Shown here piece by piece: positions 15,001 through 26,800 of a stretch of 64,000 nt of DNA. The first letter of the stretch is position 1. The number at the start of each line of letters is the position of its first letter. Where the stretch lies: positions 7,873,672-7,937,671 of the forward strand of contig OZ024785.1 of assembly GCA_964017065.1 (NCBI GenBank), written 5' to 3'. A program made the position numbers and the translations under genes. The notes under the pieces were generated by a model. That model had not been told where the DNA came from and did no database searches. It saw only the letters and a list, made by a program, of their open reading frames with translations. The stretch comes from Haliclona indistincta (Eukaryota; Porifera; Demospongiae; Haplosclerida; Chalinidae).

Positions 15001-15454
15001 CTTATGGCTACCTGAGTCTATCATCATTGTATTCAGAGCAAGTAGTACTCACAAAGGATATGTTTGGGTCAAAATTATAGCTACAATTTGTGTTTGCAAG
15101 TTTATTTTTGGTCCAAATTTGAGAAGGTAGATTTACCACCGAAATTAATTGTCGTCATTGTGCTGTTTTTTTCTGATATTCAAGGTACCAGTTCCTCTCA
15201 CTCCTAATCGACAAAGATATCTTGCAATAAAATGGCTGATCACAGCAGCTCGAGAGCGGAAGGATGGTCCCACGGTCAAGATGCCAAATCGGTTGGCTCA
15301 AGAGTTGCTGGATGCTTACAACAATGAAGTTAGTGTACAGTGCAATGCTATGCTTCATTTATCTGTGCTTTAGGGAGCTGCTTTGAACAAGAAGAAAGAG
15401 CTCTATCGTCTTGCGGAGAGCAATCGAGCATACGTCCACTACAGATGGGGATAG
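12005..15454 (+). CDS. MRPS7: Mitochondrial small-subunit ribosomal protein uS7m
   Basis: Seven exons (12005-12060, 12143-12310, 13569-13632, 13834-13868, 14530-14647, 15185-15328, 15374-15454) sum to 222 codons in one frame, giving a 221-residue protein. The first ~75 residues are Ala/Ser/Thr-rich and look like a mitochondrial targeting region. The remainder is the S7 domain: FVNCMMWDGKKS, DPMVVFHEAVKNVTPVMG, GRTYKVPVPLTPNRQRYLAIKWL, NRLAQELLDAYNNEGAAL and the terminal NRAYVHYRWG, which binds the 3' domain of small-subunit rRNA. The ending AHYRW-like is typical of S7. Introns 2-4 account for most of the gene length. Human MRPS7 is 242 residues, so the size fits. Confidence 0.93.
12308..12497. 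repeat. (GAGT)n microsatellite starting at an MRPS7 splice donor
   Basis: MRPS7 exon 2 ends GCTGA and the intron begins GTGAGTGGGTGGG, passing within 20 bp into an almost pure ~170 bp GAGT repeat. Every 4 bp there is another GTGAGT donor consensus. Confidence 0.95.
12498..13568. other. MRPS7 intron 2, no gene seen
   Basis: This ~1 kb intron remainder is unique sequence. It has only a short imperfect tandem repeat of GTGTGATGACCTAGCT near 13050-13085 and no supported coding region. Confidence 0.5.
14660..14730. repeat. Short tandem repeat (GTGTCTGTCTGTCATGTGAC)
   Basis: Three to four copies of a ~20-22 bp unit immediately after the MRPS7 exon 5 donor. Confidence 0.8.
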
Positions 15455-15672
15455 AACTAGACTGGTTTAGCTGTTTGTGATTCAAAATTGTTGAATAGTT
15501 CGTCTCATGTGAATTGGCAGTCCACGCAGTCTCCAAAAATAATCACACACCTTGTAGTTTGCGTGGGCTACTGCATGGGCGAATGTTGTCTTGCTGTTGC
15601 ACCTGGCTCCTTTAAGAAGCTGCCATCGGGTAGGAGACTCTGCAAATATCGAGTGAATAAGCAACAACAACA

Positions 15673-17926
15673 ATGGCGTCTGTTTTGAAAATAAGTTCTG
15701 TTCTCTGCACTGTGCTACTGCTGCTGCTGTCTTCGTCAGGAAATGCACAGAATTGTGAACTGTACAACTCTGAGATCATCGAGCGATTATTCATTGCTGC
15801 CCTCGAGCAGTGCCATCCGGAGATCGAGAACGTGACAGTCTTCGAGTACTACATCAACTGTCTGTCCTTCGCACAGCAACGAGACAGATTCACATTCACT
15901 ACAGTCACGGTGGTGTTTAACTCCAGCTTGCACCCCGGGGAGGAGATCGCGTATCACGACATAGGTTGCACAGAGAGGAGCATCTGGGACATCACTCCGA
16001 TCACGCCGTTCCAAGGCGTAGAGATCGGGAATGGAAATCGCAACAACGACACCACACGCATGGACTGCGGTGCTTGTGCTACTCCACGAGTTATCCCAAT
16101 CATGGATCCAATTATATTCGACAACACGACTCACTGCTATGGTTTGTTGAGATACAGCTTGCCCATTCAGTTTGAAAACTTTGCATTCTATTTGTTTTCT
16201 GTAGAATGCAATGTTGCCTGCCCTGATGATGTAGGTCAACAGCGATGCTTTGGTCTCAGCAGCATACAGTGCTGCAATTTCTACGACGAGGGACGGTGTG
16301 TGAGAGAGTGCGGCCGAAATCAGTTCTCAGAGGGTGAAGATAACAATTATGAGTGTGACTGTATTGGAGGCTTTGTTGAGCCGCAGTGCAATGGTTAGTT
16401 GTGGGACACCAGCGTGGGGGTGTGTCACTATTTCCTTGTTCTGTAGTTTGCAACTTCACTTGTGACAACAATGGAACAGTGAATGACAACTGTACAGCCT
16501 GCAATTGCCCTCCGCAATTCACTGGTGTTCGCTGTGAGCTTGACTTTGACGAATGCGTCAACTCACCATGTCAAAATGGTGGAATCTGTACGAACACTCT
16601 CGGATCATTCACCTGCTCTTGTCCGAGCAACTTCACTGGACGACTGTGCGAAACAGATGTTAATGAGTGCATCATTGGTTCACCTTGTTTCAATGGGGGT
16701 TCCTGCATTAACACATTTGGTGGATTTGTATGCATGTGTCAGGTTGGATTTACTGGTGACCGATGTCAAACTGAAATTGACGAATGTGCCTCAAATCCTT
16801 GTCTGAATGGTGCCAACTGCACTGATCTGGTAGCAAATTTTACCTGCGATTGTCAGCCCAACTTTGATGGCAGAGTATGTGAGATCTGCACAGTCCCAAA
16901 CTGCTCTATGTGTAGCAGAACCGAGGCAGGAGTGTGTGATAGATGTGCAGATGGCTTCTTCCTCAGAGCCGGCGTGTGCTGTGAGTCAACCATATTATTG
17001 TGTGATCTGACTTTTGAATGCAACTATTTCTCAACTATGCAGTGACAAACTTTCAGGAAGTGTGCCAAATGCAAGAAAGTGAGTTCAACGAATCCTAACT
17101 CACTGTATGCTAGTCTATAGTCACTAGGAAGTAGCAACGCGTGCATGGTCACACGATCTTGAGTAGTTTTATGGCTACTAGCCAAATGCTTTGATTTAGT
17201 GCCTGCCAAGAGTGTTGGTGGACAAAACACCATAAATGGAGTTGCTTGATGACACCCTAGACATTGTATAATGCAGGCCTGTTTGCATTCCTTTGGTTTA
17301 GCGATACACCGTGGTTTGTACTCACCTTGTGTTTTCCACAGTGGGAACTTTTGATGTCAATACTTGCATAAATCAAGGGATACTTCAGCAGTGGAACTCT
17401 TTAATCACGGCATGCAACTTCAGTGTGGAGCTAGTGGAAGTTCCAGTAAATTCCTCGGCTTCTGAAGCGGCCCAGTACAACGCTACTCTATCTTCGTACA
17501 TACAAACAAGACAAAATTGGAGGACAGCTGTAGAAAATGAAGGTGTAGTCCTTCCTGTTGACCAAGGACCAGTGCAATCAGGTATCTTCTAGTGAAGAGG
17601 AATGATTAAGGAAATGGTAATTACTGCCTCTGCTTTGCTATAGCTTCACTCCTGACAGAAGAGGAATGGAGGGCTTTGCTGCAAAGGTGGTTGGCAGACT
17701 TTGCTGTCTGGGAAAAGGCCGCTAGAAACTTAGCTCCAACACTACCTATTAGATCAAATATTGACAGTACGTGAAAACTGATGTTATCATGAAAAGTATT
17801 GCACCTATTTTCTTTTATTTAGTTACTGGAGATCCAAATGTGGTGTATAACAATATTATTTCAGTTTGGAATGATGCTGCAACAGACTTTACCCAGCTGA
17901 TAGCACGGTCTCAATGCAGGCTGTAA
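15673..17926 (+). CDS. Secreted EGF-repeat protein, short paralog
   Basis: Six exons, all phase-1 joined (15673-16393, 16447-16980, 17043-17078, 17342-17581, 17644-17766, 17823-17926), total 586 codons. There is a signal peptide (MASVLKISSVLCTVLLLLLSSSGNAQ). A ~200-residue N-domain has MDCGACATP in place of the paralogs' RRDCRFC and a Cys-rich stretch fused in the same exon. Four EGF-like modules in exon 2 include three with DxDEC/VNEC calcium-binding starts, then a TNF-receptor-like Cys cluster (CTVPNCSMCSRTEAG). The C-terminal exons form a helical region with spaced tryptophans (EEWRALLQRWLADFAVWEKAA). The same layout recurs in the next two genes. I do not recognise the family. An extracellular matrix or cell-contact role is inferred from the domains. 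Confidence 0.8.
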
Positions 17927-18159
17927 TAAGATGGACTATGATTAATTTTTCTAGTTAAAGATACCAACTATTATACAAAATAATTGTCGTGTTGTTATAA
18001 ATTTTCCCTGTAACGTATCATGATTTTTCAAAACATAAGTTGAGCAATTCAAAACTTGTTGACACATCAACGCGGAGAGAGTCCTTAGATTCTACTACAT
18101 GTACATGTATAAGAGTGCCAAGTATGCAGTCATTATAGGCGTGGCTCGCTAGCCTGTGG

Positions 18160-18168
18160 GTATATAAG
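18160..18168 (+). promoter_or_regulatory. TATA box of the middle EGF paralog
   Basis: GTATATAAG lies ~55 bp before the start codon at 18221, at a normal distance for a short 5' leader. The other two paralogs lack an equally clear box. Confidence 0.6.
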
Positions 18169-18220
18169 CCGAGTTCTTTATGTGAAGCGACAGTATCAGT
18201 GTTTAGTGATATTATCCAAA

Positions 18221-20454
18221 ATGGCCTTCTCCGCAGTAAAGGCTTGTCTACTGTTGACTGCTACGATGCTTCTTGTTGGTAGCTGCGCATCGCAGAGATG
18301 TCCTTTGCCTGAAAGGAACACGGTCGAGAGCTTACTCAGGAGTGTGCTGCTTTCAGAGGGAGGAGAAAGTCGGGAGCTCACGATCTCTCTGATCGACTTC
18401 CACTTCACCTGCTTGGCGGTTGTTGCCCGCGATGTGTATCGATCGTTTTCGGTTGCAGTCAGTTACAACAGGAGTGATTCTAGCACCGTCAATTTTGCTC
18501 AATTGCAGCTAACCTGTCTCTCGCCAACAAATATTCAGCCATCAGCGAGCATTCCCTTCGAACGAAATGTCAACCCATCTATATTCAACATCACGACAAG
18601 AAGAGACTGCAGATTTTGCACAGCAACCACTGGTATCGAGGGCATCGACACGAATGCTAACTGCTTTCGTAAGTGATCATACACGTGTGGTTGCTAATAC
18701 TAATCTTCCACCTTCCCACAGTTTGCCCAGACGGATGCAGAAGTATGGGACAAGGCGCTTGCAGCCGCGACGGGACGGCTTGCTGCTCTTTCTTTACTAC
18801 AGACGGGACCTGCACTACCGACTGTCCTGAAGACTTTGCCGCCACCCCAATGACCAATTACACTTGTGGTAAGCCTGCTTCTGCATGACATCACCGGATT
18901 AGCTCGGTATCCATGGTGCAGTGTTAATCAAGTTGTTTCTCAACATTAGTTTGCAACCAGACCTGTTTGAATGGTGGTGTGTTGAATGGAACTAGCTGCA
19001 GCTGTAACTGTCCACGACGATTCACCGGAGAAAGATGTGAAACAGTCATAGATGAATGCATCCCCAATCCCTGTACTCGTGGTATGTGTAGAAGCACATT
19101 CCCAGGATTTGAATGTGATTGTCCGCCTGGATTCACTGGACCACTCTGTGAAACTGACATCGATGACTGCATACCAAATCCATGCCAAAACGGAGGAACT
19201 TGCTTCGACCGTGTTAATACCTTTACTTGCCAATGCCCACCTGGTTTTGGTGGAAGGTTCTGCGAAATTGACATTGACAATTGTAGGTCAATGCCCTGTG
19301 CTAGTGGTGCAACTTGCATTGATGGTAATAATTCCTTCACTTGTGAGTGCCCACCTGGCTTCACTGGTCGTCTCTGTGAAACTGACATCGATGACTGCAT
19401 ACCTAATCCTTGTCTTAATGGAGGGAGCTGTACAGATGGTGTCGACTCTTTCACTTGTGAGTGCCCGCCTGGCTTCACTGGTCGTCTCTGTGACACTGAC
19501 ATTGATAACTGCATGCCCAATCCTTGTCTTAATGGAGGGAACTGTACAGATGGTGTCGATTCTTTCACTTGCACGTGCCCCTCTGGCTACACTGGAAGCC
19601 GCTGTGAAATTGATATAGACGACTGCACACCAAATCCATGCCAGAACAGTGGAACTTGCATAGATCGTGTCAATGGATTCGAGTGCATGTGCCCAGTTGG
19701 GTACACTGGAATGACATGTGAAGCATGTGCCCCTGGTTACCTTATGGAATCTGGAAGATGTGGTGAGTAGTTGCTGTGTTGGATGATATTTCATCAATGA
19801 TAAAAATATTTTTTTACCTCTCAGTTCCAGATTGCAACACATCTTGTCAAGGACTAAGTAGTACTTTTGCTTTTGACATCTGCCGTTTTGAGTGTCTGGT
19901 CAGAATCTGGAGAGAGAAAGCAGAGGACTGTGGAGTGGATCTTCCTGACATGACCACTACTATTGATAAAACACAGCCTGAAACAGTGCAGTGGGACATG
20001 GCTGTCGCTTTGTGGACAGAACTACGTAACGCCTGGTCTGAAGAAGCAGTGACTAGAGGAGTAAAAGTAACATCACCGACTCCAGACCAAGGTTGTCAAA
20101 TTATTAGTAATTGCTCAAACTCCCGTTACTATTAATGCATTAGATAATAGTCTGCCAAGGATCGACCAATGGGAGTCAAGCTTAGAGCAGTGGAGGATGG
20201 ATCAAAATACATGGCAGACAGCAGCAACTCAGCTGAGCTCTGGGTTTCCTCAGCTCGATCTTAGTCCATTGAATTTCAACTTTACAGGTATTTAAAAAAA
20301 TACTTCTTAGTGCAATCTTTCACTGATGCATTTCTCATTTTACTTAGGAACTACACAAGATCAACGATCAACATTTTATACAACGGCGGCTGAGCTATGG
20401 ATCACTGCTAGTGACAGCTATGAATCTGATTTAGCCGGACAGTGTCCTGCATAA
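18221..20454 (+). CDS. Secreted EGF-repeat protein, middle paralog
   Basis: Six phase-1 exons (18221-18668, 18722-18868, 18950-19762, 19825-20091, 20144-20287, 20348-20454) give 642 codons, 641 residues. The start MAFSAVKACLL was chosen because a signal peptide follows at once and a TATA box lies upstream. Exon 1 encodes the N-domain ending TTRRDCRFC. Exon 2 is a ~49-residue Cys-rich module (CRSMGQGACSRDGTACCSFF). Exon 3 carries about seven EGF modules, most of them DIDDC calcium-binding type with CxNGG(S/T)C spacing, which fits the Notch-type O-fucose consensus. Exons 4-6 form the Trp-rich helical C-domain (IDQWESSLEQWRMDQNTW). No membrane anchor is seen, so the product is probably secreted. 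It is more similar to the giant gene downstream than to the short one upstream. Confidence 0.85.
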
Positions 20455-20859
20455 ACTGTCATAGACATTACTCACTGGAGTATACTATGCTTTATAACGT
20501 CAAAAATAGAGTTCCATTGGATTTAATTATTCATGTATGATATATTTCCTCATTGAATTGTTGTTTTATTTCTATTGTATTACGTGTAAAAAGTTTTTGT
20601 CTTTACCTACATGTAGATGCATTCCTTTGTTTCATTCGTAAAAAAAAGAATTTCATCTACCTTAAAAAAATTCGGTCTTTGCGACAGAAAGTTTAGCTGC
20701 AACAAAAATAATGGTATTCATGATGTACTACTTCTGTACTGTAGGGGCGGAATAAATTAGTCAGGGTGGAGTCAGCAAACAGATAGCGCGGGGAGATTGC
20801 TACAATGGAGATTTGCAGTGCTCCGTAGACCTGCGCAAAAATTATCTACCAACAACAAC
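20455..20859. other. Intergenic region before the giant EGF gene
   Basis: 405 bp of AT-rich sequence. A weak GAATAAATTA lies near 20750, about 100 bp before the start codon. No other promoter element or gene is recognisable. Confidence 0.4.
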
Positions 20860-23800
20860 ATGGCGACTAACAGAAAGACGCACTTGCTGCTGTTTGTGTC
20901 GGCGCTGTTTCTGGTGTTACATAGAACAAGCTCGCAGCAATGCCCACCACCAAGCCAGTCACAGATCAGTTCCAGCCTGATGATGGTCCTGATTGCTAAT
21001 GGAGGAGAGAGCTCTACGATCTCTGTTGACTTACAGGACTACCACTTCACCTGTCAGGCTGTTGCAGCTCATGACATGTACAGATCACTATCAGTCGTTG
21101 TGCAGTATACAGTGACTGATGAGGGTACAACTAGTGCTGTACAATATGCTCAGCTTCAACTGGAGTGCGCTACAGGCTCACCTAACTTTTACCAGCTACC
21201 TAGTACTATGCCGTTTGAGGGCAGTGTCAGTCCATCATTGCTGTCTGCAACGACCAGGAGGGACTGCCGGTTCTGTACTGGAGCAGCTACAGGTCCTGCA
21301 GGTCTTGATACTACAGCAAATTGCTTTGGTGAGTGACCTCATTATTAGAAAACAGCAATATGGTAGACCTGGTCTTTCCTTACAGCATGCAGCAGCACTT
21401 GTCAGAGTATGGGGCAAGGAGCCTGTGCTGCTGACGGCACAACTTGCTGTCCATTCTTCAACACTGATGGATCATGTACTACTGCTTGTCCTACTAACTA
21501 TGCAGCCAGTAGTGCTACCAACTACACATGTGGTAAGATACTACACATACTACAAAATCACTATCCTTGATCTTTCTCCAGCATGCAACTTGACATGCCA
21601 AAACGAAGGCACACCCGATGAAGGCTGCACACAATGCATCTGCCAAGACGGATTCACAGGAACAACTTGTGAAATAAACATTGACGAATGTGATCCTGAT
21701 CCATGTGTTAACGGAATATGCCAAGATCTAGTCAATGATTACAACTGTACTTGTGACGCAGGATTCACTGGCAGAAACTGTTCGATAGACATTGACGAAT
21801 GTGATCCTGATCCATGTGTTAACGGAATATGCCAAGATCTAGTAAATGATTACAACTGTACTTGTGACGCAGGATTCACTGGTAGAAACTGTTCGATAGA
21901 CATTGACGAATGTGATCCTGATCCATGTGTTAATGGAATATGCCAAGATCTAGTCAATGATTACAACTGTACTTGTGACGCAGGATTCAATGGCACAAAC
22001 TGTTCGATAGACATTGACGAATGTGATCCTGATCCATGTGTTAACGGAATATGCCAAGATCTAGTCAATGATTACAACTGTACTTGTGACGCAGGATTCA
22101 CTGGTAGAAACTGTTCGATAGACATTGACGAATGTGATCCTGATCCATGTGTTAACGGAATATGCCAAGATCTAGTCAATGATTACAACTGTACTTGTGA
22201 CGCAGGATTCACTGGCAGAAACTGTTCGATAAACGTTAACGAATGTGATCCTGATCCATGTGTTAATGGAATATGCCAAGATCTAGTAAATGATTACAAC
22301 TGTACTTGTGACGCAGGATTCACTGGCACAAACTGTTCGATAAACGTTAACGAATGTGATCCTGATCCATGTGTTAATGGAATATGCCAAGATCTAGTAA
22401 ATGATTACAACTGTACTTGTGATGCAGGATTCACTGGTAGAAACTGTTCGATAGACATTGACGAATGTGATCCTGATCCATGTGTTAATGGAATATGCCA
22501 AGATCTAGTCAATGATTACAACTGTACTTGTGACGCAGGATTCACTGGCACAAACTGTTCAATAGACATTGACGAATGTGATCCTGATCCATGTGTTAAC
22601 GGAATATGCCAAGATCTAGTCAATGATTACAACTGTACTTGTGACGCAGGATTCACTGGTAGAAACTGTTCAATAGACATTGACGAATGTGATCCTGATC
22701 CATGTGTTAATGGAATATGCCAAGATCTAGTCAATGATTACAACTGTACTTGTGACGCAGGATTCACTGGCACAAACTGTTCGATAGACATTGACGAATG
22801 TGATCCTGATCCATGTGTTAATGGAATATGCCAAGATCTAGTCAATGATTACAACTGTACTTGTGACGCAGGATTCACTGGTAGAAACTGTTCAATAGAC
22901 ATTGACGAATGTGATCCTGATCCATGTGTTAACGGAATATGCCAAGATCTAGTAAATGATAACAACTGTACATGTGACGCAGGATTCACTGGCAGAAACT
23001 GTTCGATAGACATTGACGAATGTGATCCTGATCCATGTGTTAACGGAATATGCCAAGATCTAGTCAATGATTACAACTGTACTTGTGACGCAGGATTCAC
23101 TGGCAGAAACTGTTCGATAAACGTTAACGAATGTGATCCTGATCCATGTGTTAATGGAATATGCCAAGATCTAGTAAATGATTACAACTGTACTTGTGAC
23201 GCAGGATTCACTGGCACAAACTGTTCGATAGACATTGACGAATGTGATCCTGATCCATGTGTTAACGGAATATGCCAAGATCTAGTCAATAATTACAACT
23301 GTACTTGTGACGCAGGATTCACTGGTAGAAACTGTTCGATAGACATTGACGAATGTGATCCTGATCCATGTGTTAACGGAATATGCCAAGATCTAGTCAA
23401 TGATTACAACTGTACTTGTGACGCAGGATTCACTGGCAGAAACTGTTCGATAGACATTGACGAATGTGATCCTGATCCATGTGTTAACGGAATATGCCAA
23501 GATCTAGTAAATGATTACAACTGTACTTGTGACGCAGGATTCACTGGTAGAAACTGTTCGGTAGACATTGACGAATGTAATCCTGATCCATGTGTTAACG
23601 GAATATGCCAAGATCTAGTAAATGATTACAACTGTACTTGTGACGCAGGATTCACTGGTAGAAACTGTTCGGTAGACATTGACGAATGTAATCCTGATCC
23701 ATGTGTTAACGGAATATGCCAAGATCTAGTAAATGATTACAACTGTACTTGTGACGCAGGATTCACTGGTAGAAACTGTTCGGTAGACATTGACGAATGT

Positions 23801-26800
23801 AATCCTGATCCATGTGTTAACGGAATATGCCATGATCTAGTCAATGATTACAACTGTACTTGTGACGCAGGATTCACTGGCAGAAACTGTTCGATAGACA
23901 TTGACGAATGTGATCCTGATCCATGTGTTAACGGAATATGCCAAGATCTAGTAAATGATTACAACTGTAGTTGTGACGCAGGATTCACTGGTAGAAACTG
24001 TTCGGTAGACATTGACGAATGTGATCCTGATCCATGTGTTAACGGAATATGCCAAGATCTAGTAAATGATTACAACTGTACTTGTGACGCAGGATTCACT
24101 GGCACAAACTGTTCGATAAACGTTAACGAATGTGATCCTGATCCATGTGTTAATGGAATATGCCAAGATCTAGTAAATGATTACAACTGTACTTGTGACG
24201 CAGGATTCACTGGCACAAACTGTTCGATAGACATTGACGAATGTGATCCTGATCCATGTGTTAACGGAATATGCCAAGATCTAGTCAATGATTACAACTG
24301 TACTTGTGACGCAGGATTCACTGGCACAAACTGTTTGATAGACATTGACGAATGTGATCCTGATCCATGTCTTAACGGAATATGCCAAGATCTAGTCAAT
24401 GATTACAACTGTACTTGTGACGCAGGATTCACTGGCACAAACTGTTCGATAGACATTGACGAATGTGATCCTGATCCATGTGTTAACGGAATATGCCAAG
24501 ATCTAGTCAATGATTACAACTGTACTTGTGACGCAGGATTCACTGGTAGAAACTGTTCGATAGACATTGACGAATGTGATCCTGATCCATGTGTTAACGG
24601 AATTTGCCAAGATCTAGTCAATGATTACAACTGTACTTGTGACGCAGGATTCACTGGTAGAAACTGTTCAATAGACATTGACGAATGTGATCCTGATCCA
24701 TGTGTTAACGGAATATGCCAAGATCTAGTCAATGATTACAACTGTACTTGTGACGCAGGATTCACTGGCACAAACTGTTCGATAGACATTGACGAATGTG
24801 ATCCTGATCCATGTGTTAACGGAATATGCCAAGATCTAGTCAATGATTACAACTGTACTTGTGACGCAGGATTCACTGGCACAAACTGTTCGATAGACAT
24901 TGACGAATGTGATCCTGATCCATGTGTTAACGGAATATGCCAAGATCTAGTAAATGATTACAACTGTACTTGTGACGCAGGATTCACTGGCACAAACTGT
25001 TCGATAAACGTTAACGAATGTGATCCTGATCCATGTGTTAATGGAATATGCCAAGATCTAGTAAATGATTACAACTGTACTTGTGACGCAGGATTCACTG
25101 GCACAAACTGTTCGATAGACATTGACGAATGTGATCCTGATCCATGTGTTAACGGAATATGCCAAGATCTAGTCAATGATTACAACTGTACTTGTGACGC
25201 AGGATTCACTGGCACAAACTGTTTGATAGACATTGACGAATGTGATCCTGATCCATGTCTTAACGGAATATGCCAAGATCTAGTCAATGATTACAACTGT
25301 ACTTGTGACGCAGGATTCACTGGCACAAACTGTTCGATAGACATTGACGAATGTGATCCTGATCCATGTGTTAACGGAATATGCCAAGATCTAGTCAATG
25401 ATTACAACTGTACTTGTGACGCAGGATTCACTGGTAGAAACTGTTCGATAGACATTGACGAATGTGATCCTGATCCATGTGTTAACGGAATTTGCCAAGA
25501 TCTAGTCAATGATTACAACTGTACTTGTGACGCAGGATTCACTGGTAGAAACTGTTCAATAGACATTGACGAATGTGATCCTGATCCATGTGTTAACGGA
25601 ATATGCCAAGATCTAGTCAATGATTACAACTGTACTTGTGACGCAGGATTCACTGGCACAAACTGTTCGATAGACATTGACGAATGTGATCCTGATCCAT
25701 GTGTTAACGGAATATGCCAAGATCTAGTCAATGATTACAACTGTACTTGTGACGCAGGATTCACTGGCACAAACTGTTCGATAGACATTGACGAATGTGA
25801 TCCTGATCCATGTGTTAACGGAATATGCCAAGATCTAGTAAATGATTACAACTGTACTTGTGACGCAGGATTCACTGGCACAAACTGTTCGATAGACATT
25901 GACGAATGTGATCCTGATCCATGTGTTAACGGAATATGCCAAGATCTAGTCAATGATTACAACTGTACTTGTGACGCAGGATTCACTGGCAGAAACTGTT
26001 CGATAGACATTGACGAATGTGATCCTGATCCATGTGTTAACGGAATATGCCAAGATCTAGTAAATGATTACAACTGTACTTGTGACGCAGGATTCACTGG
26101 TAGAAACTGTTCGGTAGACATTGACGAATGTAATCCTGATCCATGTGTTAACGGAATATGCCAAGATCTAGTAAATGATTACAACTGTACTTGTGACGCA
26201 GGATTCACTGGTAGAAACTGTTCGGTAGACATTGACAAATGTAATCCTGATCCATGTGTTAACGGAATATGCCAAGATCTAGTCAATGATTACAACTGTA
26301 CTTGTGACGCAGGATTCACTGGCACAAACTGTTCAATAGACATTGACGAATGTGATCCTGATCCATGTGTTAACGGAATATGCCAAGATCTAGTCAATGA
26401 TTACAACTGTACTTGTGACGCAGGATTCACTGGTAGAAACTGTTCAATAGACATTGACGAATGTGATCCTGATCCATGTGTTAACGGAATATGCCAAGAT
26501 CTAGTCAATGATTACAACTGTACTTGTGACGCAGGATTCACTGGCACAAACTGTTCGATAGACATTGACGAATGTGATCCTGATCCATGTGTTAACGGAA
26601 TATGCCAAGATCTAGTCAATGATTACAACTGTACTTGTGACGCAGGATTCACTGGCACAAACTGTTCGATAGACATTGACGAATGTGATCCTGATCCATG
26701 TGTTAACGGAATATGCCAAGATCTAGTAAATGATTACAACTGTACTTGTGACGCAGGATTCACTGGCACAAACTGTTCGATAGACATTGACGAATGTGAT

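Noticed and set aside
18924..19574. Minus-strand frame with repeated SMSVSQRRPVKPGGHSQV-like units
   Set aside because: It is the antisense of the EGF-encoding exon; its periodicity comes from the coding strand.
21119..21581. N-terminal extension of the giant EGF open frame starting MRVQLVLYNML
   Set aside because: It runs out of frame through exons 1 and 2 of the same gene. The spliced frame with signal peptide and paralog similarity begins at 20860.
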